Source: Hofstenia miamia | Taxonomy: Eukaryota; Xenacoelomorpha; Acoela | Direction: 5' to 3' | DNA length: 64,000 bases | Assembly (NCBI GenBank): GCA_004352715.1 | Contig: SCFE01000036.1 | Span: 240,810 to 304,809 of the forward strand | Shown: in pieces, positions 56,156 through 64,000 of the stretch | How positions within the stretch are numbered: the stretch's first letter is position 1 | How the letters are laid out: each line of letters opens with the position of its first letter | The notes under the pieces: model-generated | Database searches by the model: none | The model's input: only the letters and a program-made list of their open reading frames with translations | Told to the model about the DNA's origin: nothing | Translations under genes and position numbers: made by a program

Positions 56156-56539
56156 TGTGGAATGTTGTTTTGGAATTTTATAATAAATGTTAATTTACTA
56201 AAGTTTTTGTTTTAGATACACAAGATAGCTTGGTCTGCCTCAGTGTGGGGTGCACTGGGACAGTTTTATATTTTATCATACTATCATCTATGTTAATCCT
56301 CATATTATTTAGCAAAAATATCAATAGATTAAAATATATTAAGTGTAGTATGTTTGAGAGATGATTATGATGTAAAAATTAATGTACTTCAATTAAACAT
56401 AGCATAAAAAACGCGTAATGCATATTTTTTGTACTCTGATTATACTCGAATTTTAAGCACAACATTGTCGATATAATCTTGTCAAACAATTTATAAAGCT
56501 ACTAAAAAAACTTAAAAAATATGCCATGTTGGCATATTC

Positions 56540-57177
56540 CTACAGTAGAGGAACTGTTTTAATTGGATTAGGACTGCAGGTCTCTGCCCATTTTTTAACA
56601 TGTGATTCACTGCTAGTAAAGTATTTTTGTTGAGATAGTTCCTGATGCCAAACAGGGTGGACAAATACAGAAACGTCTTTTCCATTGTCAAGTGAACGCG
56701 GGTAAGCTATTGCAGGCTCTGATGTAGACGCACGGTGCTTTTTATCATAATTTTGAGCCATAAACTTATTTTTCTTCCTTAAAACTTCTTTATCAAATCC
56801 AACAAGAATGTTTGAGTTTGATAGTGCCAACCAGCTGTCGTCTTTAACCAAATTGTTCCCCGGAGAGTCACCTGTCATATTAACGGAGGGCAAACCAAAT
56901 CTTCCAATGCAATCCTTTACTGATTGTGCATGTTCTGATGGTATGTAGGACTTCTTCACTGCAGCGTTGACTGAAGTATTAAACAGATGGGCGGATCGTT
57001 TTTCCTGTAGACGTGAAGACTTTACTTCCTTAGCAGTGTTTCTCATTGATTTTGGTCTAGTAAATGTGTTTTCTCGAGATTTCTTCGCCGAAGGCACCGT
57101 TGGCAATTGGCTTACATAATGGTTAATTATTGTGCCTATGTTATCAGATGCAACCATGTTAGTGTAAATCAACGTGT
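56540..57177 (-). CDS. 210-residue terminal exon of a minus-strand host gene
   Basis: The frame is open from an AG acceptor (ctaatttag) at 57,178 to a TAG stop at 56,540, with no lesion. The encoded tail is basic and Ser-rich, with clusters such as SAKKSRENTFTRPKSMRNTA. It has no zinc finger, transmembrane segment or transposase motif. Codon use includes CpG codons unlike the flanking AT-rich DNA. I recognise no family. It is probably a cytosolic or nuclear, poorly structured region. The first Met within the frame is not a start; translation enters from upstream exons. Confidence 0.6.
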
Positions 57178-57255
57178 CTAAATTAGCAAGATTGGCACTG
57201 ATGCATCGCTCACATCAAATAATATTTTGATTGGCTTTTGTAAGTAACGCTTAAC

Positions 57256-57339
57256 TTGTATGAAACTTAACACTTGATATTCCAACGGCAATGATGCATA
57301 AGCAAACATGTGAGCCAGCTAGTGTACATTTAATGCAAA
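57256..57339 (-). CDS. tentative internal exon of the minus-strand gene
   Basis: A good acceptor (tttctcacttcatttgtag) and donor GTTAAG, 78 bp before the terminal exon. In the phase needed by the terminal exon it reads CIKCTLAGSHVCLCIIAVGI. The phase does not match the exon at 57,665, so either an exon between them is missed or this one is wrong. Confidence 0.3.
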
Positions 57340-57664
57340 CTACAAATGAAGTGAGAAATTTTCCACAAAAATTTTACAAGCCAGAAATATATTAGTTTCG
57401 TTCTGAAGTTATATTTTAAGAAAAATGGTGCGCTTGCATAATTGGCATTATACACTGAAGTTTAATTATAGCTATAGAAGCATATGAAACGCTCGCTTTT
57501 GTTTAAGTAACTTTAATTAAGCATATTATAAGAGATTTAGAAATTTATCTTTACTCAATCATGAACTGCTAAGTTTCAAATAGGACTAACTGTTGAATAT
57601 TTATAATTAGTTAACATCATTTTACAAGTAATTCATACGTTTCCAATGTTTGCATATTTTGTAC

Positions 57665-57726
57665 CGAAAATAGGCTTTCCACAGGCCGCCGCAAACCACG
57701 GCCACTTTGTGATGGACCACGTTTAT
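57665..57726 (-). CDS. predicted internal exon of the minus-strand gene
   Basis: Acceptor attctcatctatag, donor GTACAA. In phase with the upstream exon at 57,804 it reads KRGPSQSGRGLRRPVESLFS. GC-rich and CpG-containing, unlike its flanks. Confidence 0.5.
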
Positions 57727-57803
57727 CTATAGATGAGAATATAATAAATTTATTTTTAAAAGTGTTATGCACCCCATGCAAATATTAACGTTCACTCTGT
57801 TAC

Positions 57804-57896
57804 CGCTGTGGCCAGTCCCAGCGACAAGCTCACTTTGGAGTCCGGTTACTGCCAAAAATATTACAATTAACAGTAAGAATACTTCCAATCTTCGTT
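57804..57896 (-). CDS. predicted exon with hydrophobic segment
   Basis: Acceptor attatttgcag, donor GTAACA, separated from the next exon by a 77-bp intron. It reads RRLEVFLLLIVIFLAVTGLQ and then SELVAGTGHS. Charged residues before a 15-residue hydrophobic run fit a signal peptide or signal anchor, so the product may be secreted or membrane-bound. Confidence 0.5.
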
Positions 57897-58488
57897 CTGC
57901 AAATAATTAGTCTACATGTACATGTACATATACTTAGTTATATATGTGTTTTTAAATATCAAAGGATACTTTGTGAAAAAACCAAGTAGTATGATACATT
58001 CATCTATTTCATTAGCGTGAATCTTTTCACTTGGAGACATTTCAATCTCATGTTGTCTATAATCTAAAGCACTAAATAAATGTTTTTTTGAAACTTATAT
58101 TAGAGTTAAAAATAAGTGCTCTCATGACCAACTAAATATACGGTCGTGAATAGCACATTTTCAGTTAAAAAACGAGGCCGATACTTTCATATTAACTGTT
58201 TGCATTATTGCAAATGAATTATTGAAATAGATTGCTAGTTATATTATACTGTAACCATAACAATATTATCATTTAATGTTGACAAATCGGTCATAAAAAC
58301 GAGGCCGATTGTCCTATTAACTGGCACATATTAATAATTCGACATTATTTAAGAATATATTTAAAGAAAAAATAATCAAATTTATGCTACTTAGTATACA
58401 CAATAAACTATACATTTATAACACATGTATGAAAAGACAAAGCTTAGACTATTTCTATTTAATGCACTTCTTTTTTGAATTTTTCCAG

Positions 58489-58647
58489 CTGCGCAATTTG
58501 AACATTTTTCGAAAATCTGTCCGTGTTGTTAATGTTATACATTTGAGAACTGTGTACTTCCAACAACTCAAAAAGCAAGAATATGTTGTTCGCAATCGAC
58601 TGGGGAGGTTAATAGATAATTCTCTCAAACCTCATTATTATTTTTGA
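58489..58647 (+). CDS. possible terminal exon on the plus strand
   Basis: Acceptor cttttttgaatttttccag followed by 52 open codons (LRNLNIFRKSVRVVNVIHLR and so on) and TGA. It lies inside the first intron of the minus-strand gene. The acceptor is strong but the peptide matches nothing I know. Confidence 0.3.
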   Translation: MRNLNIFRKSVRVVNVIHLRTVYFQQLKKQEYVVRNRLGRLIDNSLKPHYYF

Positions 58648-58731
58648 TTTTACCTAGCAACTCATTGCACAATTAACATGTAGAAAAACTAGCAGCATTG
58701 CAAAAATAAATAAATACGAAAGGAAACTTAC

Positions 58732-58785
58732 ACCAACCCTATTCAATCGAATTGGTACAATTAAGAATGTCTTCATCAAAGCCAT
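58732..58785 (-). CDS. predicted start exon of the minus-strand gene
   Basis: The ATG at 58,785 (context acgATGG, with an in-frame stop two codons upstream) opens 18 codons, MALMKTFLIVPIRLNRVG, up to the consensus donor GTAAGT. Joining to the exon at 57,896 in phase needs the donor one codon part earlier (GTGTAA) or a further exon. Confidence 0.45.
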
Positions 58786-59768
58786 CGTTCAATCATTCAA
58801 ATGAATTGAACTCGAACAGCCCGACAATCCCTAAATGGGTTTTTTTGCAACAATTTTTTGCATTTGTACCCAGCAATGTATATCACAACGCACTGTGAAG
58901 TTTTTTTAAATTGGGTAATGAATCAACTTCAACTTCATCAAATATATATGAGTTATCTTCATTAGTTTCTTCAAGAATGCGGAATTTAAATTATTTTTTC
59001 TATTTTTATCTTGTAATTAAATGAGATGAGAAATCTTCCTCCAAAATATGGTTCGTAAATCTTGACTGCAGCTTGGATGTTGGAACAAAGAAATAACAAA
59101 AGCTTGTAATCAGAGATTTCAAAAAGCTAATATACACCTGGTAGCAGCAATCACTGCTTTAAATTTTTAGTGGAAATTCCAGGTAACATGCTTCCTGTTC
59201 ATTCAACTCTAAATTAATTAACTCCTTGGCACATTCTATCTTAGTGATAGATAGATTTTGCGTTCATTATACACCACCAGCACCAAATTAGGTTGATGAA
59301 CGCACCAGAACTAATTCTTTTCATCATTGGGAAAATGATGCTCCATTGTTGTTTGGGTTCAAAAATTGACAAAGCCAATTTAAGATGTTGTCTGTAATTT
59401 CCTGGGTTAACAGATCTTAATGATAAAAATCCCATCTTTGAATTTTCAAAAGAGCTTTTTTATATTTGTAAAGTTACGAAGCTTTCCCAGACAACTTGGT
59501 TTTTTGTTGAGTATAATATAATTGGTTATGAAAAACAAAAATTATGAATGTGTTATACTGGGAAGGTTATTTCAAGCATTCTCCATAATATGTACTGCAT
59601 CATAAAAGAAAAAGTTTGGCAGTTAATTTGAATATACATGTAAGTTTCATTTGTTTTGAGAACAATTAACCAAAAGTCTATTCATTTCAACTGAAGTTAT
59701 CAACAACAATTCAGAATTCGTTTCCAGCAAACTTTAGCAAATATTAAGTATAACTCTTTCAATTACAC
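58786..59768. other. spacer upstream of the minus-strand gene
   Basis: Should contain the promoter of the minus-strand gene if the start exon is right. I see no core promoter element I can defend. Confidence 0.25.
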
Positions 59769-59770
59769 TA

Positions 59771-60030
59771 CAGTCAATTCCGCATTATCCGTATCCTGGT
59801 GGACATCCGATTTTTGTCCGCAATATTCGAAATCCGCATTATGTGAATTTGAAAATTTCAACTGCGATATCATTAAATATTTGGAATTTATGGCTGGGCT
59901 AGGTTGTTGCAGGGGTGGAAACGTAATGGAAACAAACATGTCAAGTTTTAAGAAGAATGCTTGTTGAGAATAATCACAAAATTGCGTCAAGGATTTTCCG
60001 ACAAGTAATATGCGGAAAAATAGGACAGCT
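59771..60030. mobile_element. pogo/Tigger-like MITE
   Basis: It starts cagtcaattccgcattatcc after TA (59,769-59,770). Its right end gcggaaaaataggacag (to about 60,028) reads, complemented, ctgtcctatttttccgc. CAGT-start with a CCGCATTAT block is the form of pogo/Tigger termini, which target TA. The right flank is not a clean TA. Confidence 0.45.
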
Positions 60031-62717
60031 ATATTATGAAGGACTGATCAATTTTCAAAGGCTGAATAATATAGGCAAAAACACTTAGAGCAGTGAATTA
60101 TTAGAATTTCTTAGCTAAATATCATTAACATCTTATTTGACTTTTTGATTTATGTAGATTTCATCAAAAATAAAACTACAGTATGTTGATCATTATTTTG
60201 GCATAAAGAGTAGACAAAAAATTGGAAATGTAGTCAATAATGTGGCATTAAGATTAAAAATAAAAGTCTTTCTATGAATATGAATTTATTACTTCCCCTT
60301 ATCCCACAGTGATTCTGAAATTGGCAAATAGAATTGTGCATGTTAGAAAGGATCGTCTGATGTACATGGAGAAAGAAAGCATTTATGTCGAATGACTGCT
60401 GCACAATGTTACACAATGCTATATTGAGAAGCAGTGCAAATTAATCATACAATCATCAACGCAGGCCGTTTGGAAAATGGTAGGAAAGGCCGGTAATTTT
60501 ACCGGCCAATATTAAAACAAAAAATTATTTTGTTTTATCTGATAAGAAATAAATATTTTTCTTAGTTTGGGATAAAATCATATGAAAATCTATGGTTTGA
60601 GACACATGGATTGTTTCAACAGTCTACAGTACTGACATTACAATCCTCTAAAGTGTGAAAATTACCCCCCCCATTGGAATAACTCACCTTTTTCTAAATC
60701 GTTGCTAGATTAATTAGATTAGCAAATAAAATGAGCCGAAAAGATTTGTTTCAATACGAATGACTCAAAAACTTTCAAGGATAAGAAAAATTTTCATGTT
60801 GCTTCCTTCTATGTTAGTTATTTTTCTTTAATTAAATTATGGGAAGTTGTAAAGGGCGGTTACCTTTTGACAAAATTTAATTTCCTTCTTACTTGAATAA
60901 TTCATCCAATAAAGGAAATCTTACTTGCGGAAAAGGAAAGTTGAAAAAGAAATTTTTAAAAAAATCATTCCTAAGTTGCACTTGAGAACTGGAACTACTT
61001 CCCATTATAACAGGTATAAAAAAACTAGATAAGTGGGATACGTTTAAAAAATAATTGCGGATTACTTTTGACCTCATGTTTACCCCAAAATTAGCAATAA
61101 GTCTTGATCAGGATGCATTTGATATAATTGGCTTAACTAGCAACAATTTGAAAATTTTGCAAATGTATTGCAAATATCAATATCTGTAAATATTAACTTT
61201 TGTTTTGTGCTTTGTCCAGCTTTGAAATTATTGTTGCACTAATTGGACTGGAACAAATTATCATTTATCTGCAACATTTGACCAATTTCATTCAATCATT
61301 TTATTAGTGAATTGAAGAGCGGAATTAATAAATGACTGAGTGAATTCGGCCAAATGTTTCTGTTATATATTCATTTGTTGCAGTCCAGTTAGTGTTATAG
61401 AAGTTCATGGCTGCTAGTATATTTGTTTACATACGATGCTGAACCAAATAACAGAATATTTCTTCTTTTTCTTCTTCTTCTTCATATCATTAAATTATAT
61501 TAGTATTGAGATGCGTCAGAGATTATTCACTTTTAGTAGTGAATAACACATGTTAATGTAATCTAAATTTCAGAACTAAAAACTATATTTTTCTAATTCA
61601 CTACAACATTGATACAAATTTAAATTGGGTAGTTTGTGGAAGAACGGAATGAACTAAGAGAAGAGTCATAATACTGTTCGTCTGTCAATGGTATTGATGG
61701 CCAACCGCCAACTGGACTGTAAGATTTGTATCTCTAAAAATGTGAAATAATCAACTTTTGATTGCAGAAACAATTTATTGAGTAAACAGCGTGTAGTATA
61801 AAAATTTTACTATATTAATAACTCTGTTTAGAAAGTGTGTTAAATATCACATAACAGCATTTTGTAAAATAATTTATGACTTAGGCATTTGTTGTAAATT
61901 TATTCCATTCACATGTCAATAATGTATGAATCATACATTTATATATTATATATATAATCCTTCCTTAGATGTAATTTTACATACATTACGAAGAGAAGGA
62001 CTGAATGACTGCCTCTCAAACTGTACTGGAATGAATTTGGCGGAAAGATCTTCAATATAGGATTCTTGCAGAGAGCTTTGATATGTAAGTTCACTTTCAG
62101 ACAATGATTCATTGCTAACACTAAAGAAATTAAACTAATATCTCTACATTTTGCTAAACAAGTTTCGTAATAATAGGTATATTCGTTTTCTTGTAAGCAG
62201 TGGCGTTTGCTTAAGATGAATACAGTATCAATTTAATCCGATTTAAGTAAGATATACATTGGTGAAAGCTACAATTACAATATTTTTTATGTTCCTGAAT
62301 ATTCGGCTCATAAATAATTGAACTTTTTTTATTTGTGATAGCAAATTCATAGCACACCTTAGAACATTTTAACTTTATAGAACACCATGATTTGAAAAAA
62401 AACGTTTCAAAATTCAAGTCTTAGTTAAAATTTCAATATTTAAAAATTTTGAATTCAAAATGCAAACACGATTTCAAATTATTTCTGGGTTTAGTTTTTT
62501 TAAGAAAAAATTTAATAGATATGGAATCTTTAAATTGGAATCAATTGATACATCTCTTCGGCGTTCCTAGTGCATTTTAGTTGATTGTCATAACGTGTAA
62601 ATAGGATTTAGTAATTGAAAGTTAAAAGACTTCATCGATTACACAAAGAGCACCAGCTTACCTTGATTCCTTTCTTGATGAGAATTTTGAGTGAAACGAA
62701 CTTCTAGCTGATGAATA
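60031..62717. other. intergenic stretch with a palindrome and a TTC repeat
   Basis: A perfect inverted repeat, ggccggtaa-tt-ttaccggcc, lies at 60,488-60,507 in AT-rich DNA. An imperfect TTC repeat lies near 61,460-61,483. No coding signal recognised. Confidence 0.35.
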
Positions 62718-63029
62718 CATAAATCCTGTTTTTAGTGCTCCAAAGAATCTATCTATTATGGAAGGCTTCCTCTAAATATTGAAAGCTATTAACCAGTATA
62801 TATATATANNNNNNNNNNNNNNNNNNNNNNNNNNNNNNNNNNNNNNNNNNNNNNNNNNNNNNNNNNNNNNNNNNNNNNNNNNNNNNNNNNNNNNNNNNNN
62901 NNNNNNNNNNNNNNNNNNNNNNNNNNNNNNNNNNNNNNNNNNNNNNNNNNNCATAAATCCTGTTTTTAGTGCTCCAAAGAATCTATCTATTATGGAAGGC
63001 TTCCTCTAAATATTGAAAGCTATTAACCA

Positions 63030-63064
<35 letters not shown>
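62718..63064. repeat. 81-bp exact direct repeat around a 143-N gap, with TA repeats
   Basis: Bases 62,718-62,798 and 62,952-63,032 are identical as far as I can read and both run into TA repeats. The gap is 62,809-62,951. This looks like both contig ends carrying the same sequence. Confidence 0.75.
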
Positions 63065-63067
<3 letters not shown>

Positions 63068-63811
63068 ATTATGTCCTACGTCTTGATTAACTGCAAAAAG
63101 CCATATTTAGATATATTTGCCTTAAATGCAATCCATGATCATTTGTGTCAGACATGAACAAAAGCAGTAATTTCTATGTGTCCATCTATATTCTTAGTGC
63201 CCTCAAAAGGCCCGGGTCTTTACAATACTGCATTTTAAGCGTACTTTTTGAAGAAAATCATTTTGAGCTATTTTTCATCAGTAAAATGTAGGCTTCTGCA
63301 TGAATTAATAGCGCTTTTGTAGCAGTGAGAGTAATAAGTTCAACTTCTGCATTTAGTCCACTTAGTCTTTTGTTTAAAAAATATTTGCTTCTCCTATGCA
63401 CATGTAATTCAAATGTAACAGTGCCGTAGAATCAGGGGCATATTTAGAGGTCTATACCCCATGCTTGCTGTTGTTAGTTTTTTTCTAACAATAAACAGCA
63501 AAAGCGTTTTTTTTAATCATGTTGTAATTATATTGTAATATCGCATTCATATTAACAACCTAAGTAATGATATTATACTTTCTATATTGTGTTGCATTAA
63601 TAACGGGGTTCTTAGTATGTTTGAAAATATTGATTGCGATTTATTTTGGATAAGGCAATTTTTTAAATTTTGTAAGGCTTGGATACAATCCGGGAAACAT
63701 TACAAAGTTTGCAATTCGAGTACCAAGGTCTAATATTTAGGAATAAAAACTCCCAGTATGTGTGAGAAAAATCAAATTAAAATGTAATGATTTTATTTGC
63801 ATCTCACTACT
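63065..63811. other. spacer, nothing recognised
   Basis: AT-rich sequence. Confidence 0.3.
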
Positions 63812-63963
63812 TCATGCTGGTATCTCTCTCAGCTCGGGGAACTCACCAGTTCCCAGGGAGTCTGAGAGCTTTCCTCAGGACTCTAGCTGTTCCTAACAAT
63901 GCTGCCTTCTGTGCTACCGCTCCTCCCCACTTTGGTACTCCTAACTCCTCCAAGTATCTCTTA
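63812..63963 (-). mobile_element. R4/Dong-like LINE, copy D, 3' end
   Basis: It matches copies B and C from the 3' UTR (tctctcagctcgggg) through the terminal coding block and stops at tctctta, where the other copies continue with tgcttcttac. Unlike A and B, no ATT tail is seen on its 3' side. Confidence 0.75.
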
Positions 63964-64000
63964 GGGAGCGTTCACATATTACGTAATCAAGTAGGGGGGG
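63964..64000. mobile_element. left end of an element inserted into copy D
   Basis: From 63,964 the sequence is gggagcgttcacatattacg, then taatcaag and a G-run, with no match to the other LINE copies. I recall very similar GTTCA-ATTACGTAA plus G-run termini as common repeats in animal genomes. It continues beyond the window. Confidence 0.5.

Noticed and set aside
57178-57213. A 36-bp GT-AG mini-intron (gtgagc to ttag) on the minus strand before the terminal exon
   Set aside because: The donor is good, but the phase is wrong: joining it creates an immediate stop.
1-64000. tRNA, rRNA, CRISPR or prokaryotic operon signals
   Set aside because: I found no cloverleaf, rRNA-like block, spaced palindromic repeats or closely packed ORFs.

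Overview
The window looks like AT-rich nuclear DNA from an invertebrate animal. I cannot name the species. The evidence is a metazoan mix of transposons (Tc1/mariner, piggyBac, hAT-like, pogo-like, several LINE clades, Ty3/gypsy), long AT-rich introns with GT-AG borders, and many TA microsatellites. Five of the six N runs border TA repeats or lie within a few bases of one. I recognise no tRNA, rRNA, CRISPR array or prokaryotic operon.

Layout. About 1-12,780 is almost free of CpG. It holds two old, diverged Ty3/gypsy elements in tandem (LTR, gag-pol, ORF3, LTR, then a truncated second gag-pol). Their gag and pol are full of stops and shifts, but a 316-codon ORF beside the middle LTR (7,706-8,656) is fully open. 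CpG reappears abruptly after about 12,780. Next come a LINE with an intact reverse-transcriptase ORF (13,342-15,203), a gypsy integrase remnant (minus, 15,620-16,690) and a retroelement cluster (19,000-21,650). In that cluster, copies of a LINE with a restriction-like endonuclease (R4/Dong-like) abut TTA/AAT repeats that look like the tails of other LINEs. Further along are a 1.2-kb element with long inverted repeats (24,241-25,424), a LINE 3' end (minus, 25,440-26,050), a mariner element (26,311-27,591), a Tc1-like element (29,054-30,210), a repetitive zinc-finger ORF family (minus, 32,860-34,240), a piggyBac element (35,975-37,263), mariner fragments (42,131-43,520), LINE ORF1 and pol remnants (45,840-50,451), a CCCTAA-bearing minisatellite (51,565-51,985), a hAT-like MITE (52,545-52,998), a Tc1 relic (minus, 54,060-55,230), a transposon C-terminal remnant (55,750-56,155) and a pogo-like MITE (59,771-60,030). 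The window ends with another R4/Dong-like 3' end, interrupted by a further element.

Host genes. There are no long host ORFs. I see two candidate split genes. One runs on the plus strand from 17,443 to about 41,644: eight short exons whose codon phases agree at all seven junctions, encoding a basic, proline-containing tail. The other is on the minus strand (58,785 to 56,540): a start exon, an exon with a strongly hydrophobic segment, and a 210-residue terminal exon. Both are predictions from splice signals and phase, made by eye. The transposons mostly lie in their introns or between them.
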